From NCBI GenBank assembly GCA_963762965.1, contig CAVXME010000001.1, positions 1,922,001-1,986,000 of the forward strand: a stretch of DNA of 64,000 nt. Reading direction: 5' to 3'. The notes beneath the pieces were generated by a model. That model worked only from the letters and a program-made list of their open reading frames with translations, was not told the origin of the DNA and did no database searches. The position numbers and the translations under genes are program-made. Positions 41,901-49,715 of the stretch are shown here, piece by piece (within the stretch, counting starts at the first letter, position 1; every line of letters starts with the position of its first letter). Origin of the DNA: DATBAX01 sp963762965. Lineage in GTDB: Bacteria; Acidobacteriota; Terriglobia; Terriglobales; Acidobacteriaceae.

Positions 41901-42599
41901 TTGACAGACCCAATGCAAGGCACCACCCAAGACCAGGAAAAAGAAGCGGCCGCTCACGCCAGCCTTCAGTTCGTCCATGATGGCCAGATCGTGGGCTTGG
42001 GAACCGGCTCGACTGCCACCCATGCAGTGCGGCTGCTCGGCGAGCGTGTGCAGGCAGGCCTGAAGATCCGCGGCGTGCCCACTTCGGCGCGTACGAAAGA
42101 ACTCGCCGAAAGCCTGGGCATTCCTCTGCTTACGCTGGACGACGTCCAACAGATCGACGTGACCATCGACGGCGCCGACGAAATCGATCCCCAACTTCAG
42201 CTCATCAAAGGCGGCGGGGGCGCGTTGCTGCGGGAAAAGATTATCGCCTCTGCGTCCCGGCAGATGATTGTGCTCGGCGACTCCAGCAAACAAGTCGCGA
42301 TGCTGGGCAAATTTCCCCTGCCGGTCGAAGTGATTCCTTTTGCGCAAGTCCTCCTGGGGAAAAAGATCGGCGCGCTTGGCGCTTCGGTCCGCCTGCGCGT
42401 GGACGCCTCCGGCAAACCCTTCGTCACCGACGAGGGCCATCACATCCTCGACTGCTCCTTCGGCCAGATTCCCGATCCGCCCGCCCTGGCCCGCCAGCTC
42501 AGCGACATGCCCGGCGTGGTCGAGCATGGCCTGTTCATCAACCTGGCCAGCGTGGCCCTGATCGCCAAGAATGGGAACGTGCTGGCCCTTCGCCGCTGA
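41901..42599 (+). CDS. rpiA: Ribose-5-phosphate isomerase A
   Basis: 232 residues (TTG at 41901; ATG at 41913 would remove four). It interconverts ribose-5-phosphate and ribulose-5-phosphate in the pentose phosphate pathway. Family motifs are complete: GLGTGSTATHAV, TSARTKELAESLGIPL, TIDGADEIDP with catalytic acid, LIKGGGGALLREKI, and GVVEHGLFI. The gene is followed within 8 bp by a large palindromic repeat that may end the transcript. Confidence 0.95.
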   Translation: MTDPMQGTTQDQEKEAAAHASLQFVHDGQIVGLGTGSTATHAVRLLGERVQAGLKIRGVPTSARTKELAESLGIPLLTLDDVQQIDVTIDGADEIDPQLQLIKGGGGALLREKIIASASRQMIVLGDSSKQVAMLGKFPLPVEVIPFAQVLLGKKIGALGASVRLRVDASGKPFVTDEGHHILDCSFGQIPDPPALARQLSDMPGVVEHGLFINLASVALIAKNGNVLALRR

Positions 42600-42606
42600 G
42601 CTGCTT

Positions 42607-42768
42607 TATGTGGGACGGGCTTGTGTGGGACGGACTCTCTTGTCCGTCGCTTTTTGACTTTGATTTGTCTTTGCAGCACCAGAAAGAGGTCCAGCAAGCT
42701 GTTTTCTCGGTCAAAATCAAAAAGCAACGTCAAAGGCGACGGACAAGAGTGTCCGTCCCACATAAGCC
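42607..42768. repeat. Long imperfect inverted repeat of two palindromic units (BIME-like)
   Basis: Arms at about 42607-42664 and 42709-42768 are reverse complements with a few differences, separated by about 45 bases. Each arm contains its own hairpin: GACGGAC-TCTCTT-GTCCGTC on the left and GACGGAC-AAGAGT-GTCCGTC on the right. The left arm also has a partial duplication of TGTGGGACGG. It lies directly after rpiA and could fold into one large hairpin that stops transcription. No coding frame in it is credible. Confidence 0.8.
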
Positions 42769-42837
42769 CTCCCCCCCAAAAGCATGGAACTTCTTTCCCC
42801 CTGCCTACGTAATCCCATCCAGTGGAGGGTTACCAGC

Positions 42838-43407
42838 ATGAGAATCATCAAGACAGCTATGCCGCTTTTGGTTGTGCTTTTTGCGGGAAGTGTGCTCGTG
42901 GCCAATGCGTCCGAGCGCTACTTGCACGTAAGGGTCAGCAGTTCCAACAAGAACGAACAGGTGCGCATCAATGTGCCGCTGGCGCTGGCTGAGAAGTTGA
43001 TTCCCGCCATCAACAGCGGGGATCTGCGCGAGGGCAAGATTCACGTCGGGCATTTGTCGGCCAACTCGGTCAATCTAAAGATGATTCTCGACGCACTGAA
43101 ATCTGCGCCGGAAGGTGAATTTGTCACTGTGCAAGACAACGAAAACGACGTTCGGGTGGCGAAGGAGCATGGTCAGCTGGTGGTGCACGTCATCGACAAG
43201 AGCAGCAGCAAGGACAAGGAAAACGTCGATGTGACCATCCCATGGGCCGTGGCCATGGCGCTCTCGTCCGACACGGATGGAGACCAGATCAATGTGGAAG
43301 CCGCAATCCACGCGCTCGAAGGCGCCGGAGACATCACGCTGGTTTCGGTCACGAGCCGGGAGGAAACGGTTCGCGTCTGGGTAGATTCGAACAGCACTGC
43401 CGACTAA
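42838..43407 (+). CDS. Secreted hypothetical protein (paralogue of the next gene)
   Basis: 189 residues from the ATG at 42838, with GGAGGG upstream. A signal peptide (TAMPLLVVLFAGSVLVANA) is followed by a repeated alpha/beta unit: LHVRVSSSNKNEQVRINVPLALAEKLIPAI and, later, KENVDVTIPWAVAMALS (landmarks only). The VxINVPLxxAxxLIP pattern recurs in the next gene. I recognise no named family. The two genes, 31 bp apart, are probably an operon encoding envelope proteins. Confidence 0.75.
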   Translation: MRIIKTAMPLLVVLFAGSVLVANASERYLHVRVSSSNKNEQVRINVPLALAEKLIPAINSGDLREGKIHVGHLSANSVNLKMILDALKSAPEGEFVTVQDNENDVRVAKEHGQLVVHVIDKSSSKDKENVDVTIPWAVAMALSSDTDGDQINVEAAIHALEGAGDITLVSVTSREETVRVWVDSNSTAD

Positions 43408-43438
43408 ACCGCAGTAATTTCAGGATTGAGGTAGACAA

Positions 43439-43876
43439 ATGCTTCTTCTGGCGAAAGTTGGACTCAGCATCATGGGTACAGCGGTCGTGGGTGGCGCCAT
43501 GCTATGCAGCGAGGGGATGCTGCGTGTCAAAGTCCATGAGAAACAGGCGGATGGAACAAACATCAATCTTGTCGTTCCAGCCGCGCTGGTGCCGATGACG
43601 TTAAAGTTTGTTCCGGACCGCCACCTTGCCCATGCCTCAGCCCAATTGCGTCCCTATCTGCCGGCTATCGATGCGGCCATTCCGGTGTTGGAGGATTGTC
43701 CTGATGGCGTGCTGGTGGAGGTCATCGACCCCGTAGAGCATGTCCTCATCGAAAAACGGGGAGGCTCGATTGTCATCGATGTAAATGACGCCGATGACGT
43801 GGTTTACGTCCAAGTGCCGTTGCGGGCCGCGCAGAAGGCCATCCATGAGATTGCTGCGGCGAACGGCGCGGCGTAG
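43439..43876 (+). CDS. Hypothetical protein related to its upstream neighbour
   Basis: 145 residues. After a hydrophobic N-terminus (VGLSIMGTAVVGGAMLC) comes LRVKVHEKQADGTNINLVVP, matching the unit seen twice in the upstream gene. A second unit (IEKRGGSIVIDVNDADDVVYVQVPLRAAQKAI) closes the protein (landmarks only). This internal and inter-gene duplication suggests a small beta-alpha module. Function is unknown. Confidence 0.72.
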   Translation: MLLLAKVGLSIMGTAVVGGAMLCSEGMLRVKVHEKQADGTNINLVVPAALVPMTLKFVPDRHLAHASAQLRPYLPAIDAAIPVLEDCPDGVLVEVIDPVEHVLIEKRGGSIVIDVNDADDVVYVQVPLRAAQKAIHEIAAANGAA

Positions 43877-43957
43877 CTGGCTGAACCTCTAAGCCTGCGG
43901 GCGCTCAAAAAACGCGGGAAGGACGGGGCACCCTCAAAAGAAGTTTCCCCGCCAACG

Positions 43958-44269
43958 CTAGTAGTTGCCCGAGCGGGGCTTGACGGTCGTTTTTCCGCCC
44001 ACCAGGCGGGTCAGCGAGCGGGTGTATTCTCCCATGGTTCCGGGAACGACTTTATTGAGCACAAATTGTCCCTGGCGGCGACAGGCGATCAATCCGGCGT
44101 CGGAGAGAACTTTAAGATGGTGGGAGACCGTAGCCGGCGTAACTCCCTGGAGTGAGACGATTTCACCGCAATTCATCTGCTTTTTCCGGGCGATGGCCTC
44201 AAAGATCATCAGGCGCGTCTCGTCGCCTAAAGCCTTGGAAATCTTTTCGATCTGGGCGCGGTCCATCAT
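43958..44269 (-). CDS. ArsR-family winged-helix repressor
   Basis: About 103 residues from the ATG pair at 44269/44266; in-frame starts at 44311 (ATG) and 44338 (TTG) are alternatives. SKALGDETRLMIFEAIA and VTPATVSHHLKVLSDAGLI are the family helix-turn-helix. A wing (CRRQGQFVLNKV) follows. There is one Cys in the recognition region (MNCGEI) but not the classical CxC arsenic site, so the signal may not be a metal. It is divergent from the SDR gene, whose promoter it may control. Confidence 0.85.
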   Translation of the reverse strand: MMDRAQIEKISKALGDETRLMIFEAIARKKQMNCGEIVSLQGVTPATVSHHLKVLSDAGLIACRRQGQFVLNKVVPGTMGEYTRSLTRLVGGKTTVKPRSGNY

Positions 44270-44354
44270 CTGACAGTCAGTGTAACGAACTTCTGCCGTT
44301 CCGTGGCCCATCCTGCCAGCCGCAAAATTTGCGACCAATCATTTAGATGCTCAT

Positions 44355-44411
44355 TCGAAGTATCCGTGACTCGAAGTATCCGTGACTCGACAAATGCATT
44401 CTCCGGAATGC
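44355..44411. promoter_or_regulatory. 16-bp tandem repeat and dyad in the ArsR/SDR divergent promoter
   Basis: TCGAAGTATCCGTGAC occurs twice in tandem (44355-44370, 44371-44386), followed by the first 4 bases of a third copy. Next to it is the dyad GCATTC-TCCG-GAATGC (44396-44411). Both lie between the ArsR-family gene and the SDR gene, so they are candidate operators. Confidence 0.5.
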
Positions 44412-44478
44412 TCTCGAGACACTGACGTGGAAGTACGGAAGATACGAAATCTTACAGCCCTTTTGGGAGGAGACGTTT

Positions 44479-45228
44479 ATGCGCAGACTGGAAGGCAAGG
44501 TTGCAGTGATTACGGGTGGAAACAGTGGAATCGGATTGGCCACCGCCAAGCGGTTGCAGGACGAAGGGGCGCGAGTCGCGATTTCGGGCCGCAGCCAGAA
44601 AACACTCGACGAGGCCGTGAAACTTCTCGGCAAAGACGTGCTGGCGGTGCAAGCGGATGTCTCTAAAATTGCGGATGCAGACAAACTATTCGCCGCAGTG
44701 CAGCAAAAATTCGGAAAGATTGACGTTCTATTCGTCAACGCGGGGATTGCGAAATTCGTTCCTCTCGAAGCGGTAACTGAAGAGCTCTATGACGAGTTAT
44801 TCGACATCAATACCAAAGGCGCGTACTTCACCATCCAAAAGGCGTTGCCGCACTTGAACGACGGGGCGTCCATTATTCTGAATACCAGCGTGGTCAGCCA
44901 TATCGGCACCGTGAATGGGACCGTTTATGCAGCCACGAAAGCGGCCATGCGCTCATTCACCCGGTCCATCGCGGCGGAGCTAGTGGGCCGCAATATCCGG
45001 GTAAACGCCGTAGCTCCCGGCGCGACGGAAACACCAATCTTCGGTCGAACCGGGCTTCCACAGAACGTGATCGACGACTTCGCGAAAACTTTATTGGCCG
45101 GCATTCCCATGAAACGTTTTGGACAGCCGGAAGAGATCGCGGGCGCAGTCGCATTTCTGGCTTCGTCGGATGCGTCCTTCATCACCGGAATAGAAATCGA
45201 CGTGGACGGCGGCCGGGGACAAATTTAA
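44479..45228 (+). CDS. Short-chain dehydrogenase/reductase (classical SDR)
   Basis: 249 residues with GGAGGAGA upstream. The cofactor motif GGNSGIGLA, the NAG motif (FVNAGIAKF), catalytic Ser (NTSVVSHIG) and YAATK are all present. PGATETPI and the C-terminal SFITGIEIDVDGG are usual in SDRs acting on sugars, steroids or quinones. Arg in the first loop after beta-2 (SGRSQ) suggests preference for NADP. The substrate is unknown. It is divergent from an ArsR-type repressor gene. Confidence 0.92.
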   Translation: MRRLEGKVAVITGGNSGIGLATAKRLQDEGARVAISGRSQKTLDEAVKLLGKDVLAVQADVSKIADADKLFAAVQQKFGKIDVLFVNAGIAKFVPLEAVTEELYDELFDINTKGAYFTIQKALPHLNDGASIILNTSVVSHIGTVNGTVYAATKAAMRSFTRSIAAELVGRNIRVNAVAPGATETPIFGRTGLPQNVIDDFAKTLLAGIPMKRFGQPEEIAGAVAFLASSDASFITGIEIDVDGGRGQI

Positions 45229-45265
45229 GTTTGTCCCTCCAAAATATCGTGAGGCCGCTGGAAGC

Positions 45266-45733
45266 TCAGGCCGACAGCGCGCTGGGGAATCGCGTCTGGA
45301 AGTCGAGCAAGCCGACCCATTCGGGCGTGACTGTAATGCGTACCATGCCGGGAATCATGCCGCGCAATTGTTCCACCCAGGCCTGGCCCTGTTCGCGTCC
45401 GAAGTAGCGTTCGGCGCAAGCGGCATACTCCGGCACGATTCCGTCCACGGTTTCGAGGCGGGCGCTGCCGCGGATCAAGAGCACCTTGTGGGGAAAGACA
45501 TTGTCATCGATAGTGAGCGAGACTTTCGGGTTCTTGGCCAGAGCTTTCAGCTTTGGCGCCTTGGGTGGGGAGGCAAGTATGAGTTCGCGCCCGTTCCAAT
45601 GGAACCAGATGGGAACGACCCTGGGTGTCCCGTCGGTCCACACATAGGCCAGGCGGGCGGGAATTTTCGATTCCAATAGTTCTTTCGCCGTGGCATGTTG
45701 CAAGAGCCCGACATCTCCTTGCCTGACTGGCAT
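45266..45733 (-). CDS. PPOX-fold flavin/F420-like protein
   Basis: 155 residues from the ATG at 45733, with AAGGAG 8 bases upstream. It has the split-barrel of the pyridoxamine-5'-phosphate oxidase superfamily: LAYVWTDGTPRVVPIWFHW, LKALAKNPKVSLTIDD and VLLIRGSARLE. Members use FMN, F420 or heme. Residues alone do not tell which cofactor binds here. A similar but shorter relative is at 47163-47561. Confidence 0.8.
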   Translation of the reverse strand: MPVRQGDVGLLQHATAKELLESKIPARLAYVWTDGTPRVVPIWFHWNGRELILASPPKAPKLKALAKNPKVSLTIDDNVFPHKVLLIRGSARLETVDGIVPEYAACAERYFGREQGQAWVEQLRGMIPGMVRITVTPEWVGLLDFQTRFPSALSA

Positions 45734-45870
45734 GGTTCGCTCCTTCGTTTGTGGAGGATTGTGCGCTTTCACCCGACCGCGGTCAAGGGTATCCGTGTGT
45801 GCATGATTTTATGTGTGCCGGTCTGATTCTCTGGAGGGGGCACGCTCATGTTCCGTGATTGTTCCGAAGC

Positions 45871-47136
45871 TTATGCCGTGATCTCTTTCAGCGCCGCCAG
45901 CAACCGCTCCACTTCCTCACTTGTGTTGTAGTGCGCCAGCCCGATGCGCAGGAAGCCGCCGTCTTTCTCTACACCCAGACGGTCGGTGAGGTTGATTGCG
46001 TAATAGTTGCCGTCCCAGGTGAAGAAGCCGCGTTCGCCGAGTTTCGTGGCGAGTTCGAGAGGGGTGTGTCCCTTGATGCGCAGGACGATCGTCGGGCAGC
46101 GATGGTCGAAGCGTTTGGGACCGGTGATGCCGTAGAGCTTTACTCCCGGAATGGCCAGCACTCCGGCGATAAGAGTTTCCATCAGAGCGTGTTCGTGGTT
46201 GTGGATCGCGACAAATGCAGCTTCGATTGCCGCCCGGCGATTCTTCGCTGAGGGATCGACGCGCCGTCCGAGATCGGCAAGATAATCCACGCAAGCGGTG
46301 ATGCCGGCAATGCATTCGTGATTGTTGGTGCCCGATTCCCAGCGGCTGGGGATGGCTTCCGTGCAGGCGCGAACTTTATACGGAGTGAGGCGTTTCAGGT
46401 GTTCGCGTTTTCCGTAGAGCACGCCCATGTGCGGGCCGAAGAATTTATAAGTCGAGCAGGCGAGGAAATCGCAGTCGAGATCGCGAACGTCAATCAATCC
46501 ATGCGGTGCATAGTGGACGGCGTCGATGAAAGCCATCGCACCCACCGCATGCGCCATCCGGATGACTTCTTTCACATCGTTGATGGTGCCCACGGCATTC
46601 GACGCGTAGCCGACCGCGACCAGCTTGGTGCGAGAAGTGATCTTGCGCGCCAGGTCTTCCATGTCGAGCGTGCAGTCTGCTTCGTGGATGTCCGCAACAC
46701 GAATGGTTACGCCGCGTTCTTCCAGAGCTTTCCACGGAGAAAAATTTGCATCGTGATCAAGCAGCGTGAGCACGATCTCGTCACCGGGGCCGAGCTCGCG
46801 TCCAATGGAACGGCTGAGGGCGAAGGTCAGCGTGGTCATGTTGGCGCCGAAAACCACTTCCTCGGGATCGCAATTCAGGAAATCCGACATGGCGGAGCGA
46901 GCCCCGTCAATTACCGCGTTGGTACGCTGGCTGGTGGCATAAGCACCGTTGGTGTTGGAGTTCGAGTGCCGCAAATATTCGCTGATGGTATCGATCACGC
47001 GCTGCGGAACCTGGGTGCCGCCGGGACCATCGAGAAACACCGCAGGATTTCCGTTCACGGTTTGCGCGAGAGAAGGGAACTGCGAACGGACCCAATCGAG
47101 GTCGAGAGCCGTGTCGGCGTCTTTTGTAATAAGCAT
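45871..47136 (-). CDS. Class V aminotransferase, cysteine-desulfurase-like without the catalytic Cys
   Basis: 421 residues. The PLP fold is clear: FLDGPGGTQVP, GANMTTLTFALSRSIG, DHDANFSPW, FIDAVHYAPHG, and the Schiff-base lysine in CSTYKFFGPHMG. The region that carries the mobile catalytic Cys loop in SufS-type enzymes reads FFTWDGNYYAINLTDRLG, with no Cys. It fits the VC1184-like subfamily, annotated as desulfurase-like but of unproven activity. It is 26 bp downstream of a PPOX gene, so they may share a transcript. Confidence 0.88.
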   Translation of the reverse strand: MLITKDADTALDLDWVRSQFPSLAQTVNGNPAVFLDGPGGTQVPQRVIDTISEYLRHSNSNTNGAYATSQRTNAVIDGARSAMSDFLNCDPEEVVFGANMTTLTFALSRSIGRELGPGDEIVLTLLDHDANFSPWKALEERGVTIRVADIHEADCTLDMEDLARKITSRTKLVAVGYASNAVGTINDVKEVIRMAHAVGAMAFIDAVHYAPHGLIDVRDLDCDFLACSTYKFFGPHMGVLYGKREHLKRLTPYKVRACTEAIPSRWESGTNNHECIAGITACVDYLADLGRRVDPSAKNRRAAIEAAFVAIHNHEHALMETLIAGVLAIPGVKLYGITGPKRFDHRCPTIVLRIKGHTPLELATKLGERGFFTWDGNYYAINLTDRLGVEKDGGFLRIGLAHYNTSEEVERLLAALKEITA

Positions 47137-47162
47137 AGGAATCTTAGAACGTCAGCCCCCGA

Positions 47163-47561
47163 CTACCCCATCGTGGTGGTGTGCTCGGGTTGTATTTTGT
47201 AAATCACGCGCACTTCACTGGGCTGGCCGTAGGGATACTTGTCCACGCCCAGATATTTCTTGGCCATCTTGTCGATATGGGCGTCTGCGCCCTGCTCGGT
47301 GATCTCCACCACGCGGCCGCGGATTTCCATGTAGCGATAGGGATTTTCCGGGTCCACGATGGCCAGGGCCACGCGCGGATCGCGGCGCACGTTCTTGTCT
47401 TTCTGGCGGCCTTTGGCGGAGTTAAAGATCACGAGGTCGCCCTCGAGGTCCACCCATACCGGCGTTACCTGGGGACGGCCGTCGGGCATGAGCGTTCCCA
47501 GACTGGCGAAAGCGCGCTTGCTGAACAGATCACGATATTTTTCAGGGATGGCTTGCGACAT
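47163..47561 (-). CDS. PPOX-class F420/FMN-dependent protein
   Basis: 132 residues with GGAGGAATTC upstream. FASLGTLMPDGRPQVTPVWVD, KGRQKDKNVRRDPRVALAI and MEIRGRVVEI mark the Rv1155-like PPOX family (landmarks only). Mycobacterial relatives bind F420; whether this organism makes F420 cannot be seen here. It precedes the class V aminotransferase gene on the same strand. Confidence 0.87.
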   Translation of the reverse strand: MSQAIPEKYRDLFSKRAFASLGTLMPDGRPQVTPVWVDLEGDLVIFNSAKGRQKDKNVRRDPRVALAIVDPENPYRYMEIRGRVVEITEQGADAHIDKMAKKYLGVDKYPYGQPSEVRVIYKIQPEHTTTMG

Positions 47562-47662
47562 GAATTCCTCCTGGCGATGTTGGCTGTATGAAGCCCGAAC
47601 AGATTATAGATGCCAGCAGGGTGCTTTGTGGCGCAGAGGAGAGTTTATGTAGAACCAAAACA

Positions 47663-47695
47663 CAAAAAAAGCCCCAGCCCATGTGGGCCGGGGCT
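47663..47695 (-). terminator. Rho-independent terminator of the TolB-like lipoprotein gene
   Basis: Read on the minus strand: an 11-bp GC-rich stem (AGCCCCGGCCC / GGGCTGGGGCT, one G-T pair) with an ACAT loop, then TTTTTTTG. It lies 19 bp after the stop of the gene at 47714. Confidence 0.88.
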
Positions 47696-47713
47696 CATGG
47701 CTCGCCAATTCCA

Positions 47714-48616
47714 CTAGTCCGTGGACGTGCCAATGTAATCGTAGGTCGTTCCATCGGTGAGCGCCACCGCGTTGCTGCCGTCCAGATTGGACTTGTAAAT
47801 CCTGTCGTTGCTCAAAGTTGTGTCGTAAACCGTGTAGTACAAGGATGAGTTCAGGATCTCCGCCTCATAGCCATTGAGTGCTACCGAGGTCTGATCGCTG
47901 CCATCCAGGTTTACGCTGAAGATCTCAGCACCCGAAGTTGTGCTCTGGCCATAGAGGACAAAGAGAATTTTGGTCGCATCCGGGGTGAAGACGGGGGTGT
48001 CGGCGTAGTTGGTCGGGTTGGAAACTGTCGTCAATCCGGTTCCATCCGGCTTGATGGTGAAAATTCCATAGGTCGAATTGCCCTGGCAGTTCATGGCAAT
48101 CTTGCTGCTGTCCGCGGAAAAGCTGCCACCGTAGCACTGAGTCATTCCAGACGGCAAGGTGGACGTCAGGTCGAGCCCTCCGGTTCCGTCCACGTTCATG
48201 ATCCACAGGTGATAGGCGTTGGTGACCGAATCCTGCTGGTTGAAAACCATTTTCTTACCATCCGGTGAAAGCTTGACTCCATAAGAGTAGCCGGTGGTCG
48301 TCAATTGGGTCTGAGTGCTGCCATCCTGGTTGCTGGTCCAGATGTGACCATCCAGGGTGTAGGCGAGGGTTTTGAGATCGGCGCTGACCGACGGCGTGTA
48401 TAAACTGCCGCTACTGGTAGGAACAGCGGTCACGCCCGATCCGTCCATGTTCATGAGGAACAGGTTCGTGGCCGGGCTGGTGGTGCGGTTCGAATAAAAC
48501 GCCAGCTTGGTGAAAGTTGGTCCGGCCGGAGCGGATGGCCCGACGCCGCAGCCCACGGTAGACACGGCCGCCAAAGTCAGCACAATGAGCAGGGTAATAA
48601 GCTGTAACTTTTTCAT
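47714..48616 (-). CDS. Lipoprotein with TolB-like beta-propeller
   Basis: 300 residues from the ATG at 48616, with AAGGAG 5 bases upstream. A lipoprotein signal (LIVLTLAAVSTVGCG) gives a modified Cys near residue 23. Five or six blades follow with the TolB/PD40 pattern: LFLMNMDGSGVTAVP, HIWTSNQDGSTQTQL, LWIMNVDGTGG, IFTIKPDGTGL and IYKSNLDGSNAVAL. Such propellers bind peptides or other envelope proteins. No catalytic site is evident and no Tol-Pal genes are nearby. It ends at a strong terminator. Confidence 0.87.
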   Translation of the reverse strand: MKKLQLITLLIVLTLAAVSTVGCGVGPSAPAGPTFTKLAFYSNRTTSPATNLFLMNMDGSGVTAVPTSSGSLYTPSVSADLKTLAYTLDGHIWTSNQDGSTQTQLTTTGYSYGVKLSPDGKKMVFNQQDSVTNAYHLWIMNVDGTGGLDLTSTLPSGMTQCYGGSFSADSSKIAMNCQGNSTYGIFTIKPDGTGLTTVSNPTNYADTPVFTPDATKILFVLYGQSTTSGAEIFSVNLDGSDQTSVALNGYEAEILNSSLYYTVYDTTLSNDRIYKSNLDGSNAVALTDGTTYDYIGTSTD

Positions 48617-49249
48617 ATTTCTCCTTAGATTTTGGTGAACAATTTCTATCGGCCGCTTTTTGGCGGCGTACATCCCTGGGGTCTTTGCTGAACTACTGGG
48701 GCCCGACTGCAAGTAGAAATTGGAAGGTTTGCTGAGACCGCACTTCAGTGTTCTTCACCCGCGAAGGCGAGAATGATCTGAGGCGGCTGGTGAGGTGCTT
48801 TCGTGACTGGATTGTCGTGTAGGACATCCATCGCGATCGCATCCAGACAAACAGAACATCTGAAGCGAAGGTACGTCCCTAAGTGCAGCGGCGAAAGGTT
48901 ACGTGGGTAATTCAGGGGCACCGAAGTTCTCTGTGGTTGAAGATGGTTTCATCCCAACCGCGGTTCGTGCCGAAGCGGGCCGCGGTTGTTTTCTTTGGAA
49001 GGCCCGCCCAGAGCGGTTTTAGCGGCGATATTCACAAGCCAGAAACCATTGCTCATCCATGGAGGTCCCGCGGGACTTGCGAAATTCGGCAAAATTTGAA
49101 GAATTGCGGCTTTCCGCAGACTAAGTATCTTCCCCATTGCACCAAGTTTGGTTCATGCCCCTGTGGATGGCCTGCATTCCATTGAAAAACAAGCTACTTA
49201 TTGCTGTAAAGTTTTTATTGACTATAAAAATAATCGGCGTAAAAACACA
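48617..49249. other. Gene-free stretch upstream of the lipoprotein gene and the tandem RNA-like units
   Basis: No convincing coding frame is present. The best frame (48883-49185, plus strand, 100 codons) has no family features. Its end contains an AT-rich promoter-like segment: TTGCTG (49201-49206), 16 bases, then TATAAA (49223-49228), pointing into the tandem units. An alternative -35, TTGACT, is at 49218. Confidence 0.4.
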
Positions 49250-49584
49250 ATCGTTCTTTGACACCTTCTAAAGTTTGTCCGGTTGGTGCGGCGTCCGGGG
49301 CTCAAGCGTAGTCACCCTTCACATCGCAAGATGGAAGCAAGGGAGGGCGAGCAAGGGTCTATAGCAAAGCGCTGGTCGAGGTGAACGAGAAGAACCGTTA
49401 AAGGCAAGATAAGAGTCCCGAGGCGTTAAGCTGGTTTTTCCGGTTGGCGGTAAGCCCGGAGCCCGAGCAACAGATCGCACGTTGCCACCCGCAAGGGAAG
49501 CAGCGCGGACAGGTCGGCAAGGGTCTAACGCGAGCTACTGGCCGAGACGAATGAGCATAACACCACCTCGGGACTCTTTATTTG
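49250..49584 (+). ncRNA. Tandem pair of related structured RNA-like units, unrecognised class
   Basis: Two diverged copies of one unit lie at about 49279-49396 and 49440-49565. Shared blocks occur in the same order: CCGGTTGG (49279, 49440); a GCAA-capped hairpin, CATC-GCAA-GATG in unit 1 and CCC-GCAA-GGG in unit 2, so the pairs change but pairing is kept; GAAGCA; GCAAGGGTCTA (49351, 49517); and CTGGYCGAG exactly 21 bases later, then GAA-N-GAG. Unit 2 is enclosed by a perfect 11-bp stem (49413-49423 with 49566-49576), followed by TTTATTTG, which could end transcription. I cannot assign it to a known RNA family. Confidence 0.55.
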
Positions 49585-49715
49585 CAGTCCAGCTGGCGCA
49601 GCGTCGTCCCTGCCGTTCCTGAACGGATCAGCTCTTAAAGCCCTCCCCCTGTTCACGAGCGGGTCGAAACTTCAGCTCGGGACGGATGACGCTGAGGCCT
49701 TCACAACAGCCATTC
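49585..49715. other. Gene-free segment with one large dyad
   Basis: AGCGTC-GTCCC (about 49599-49609) can pair with GGGAC-ggat-GACGCT (about 49678-49692). A CCGTTC-CT-GAACGG hairpin lies inside. This may be a third structured segment, following the tandem units or serving as the 3' end of the minus-strand gene that ends at 49716. Confidence 0.35.

Noticed and set aside
48883..49185. A 100-codon plus-strand frame in the large gap
   Set aside because: Composition is unlike the neighbouring proteins, there is no ribosome site, and no domain is recognisable.
49488..49515. SRP RNA-like GGGAAGCAGCG segment
   Set aside because: The full SRP loop (GGTCCGGAAGGAAGCAGC-type) is not present, and the segment is explained by the repeated unit.
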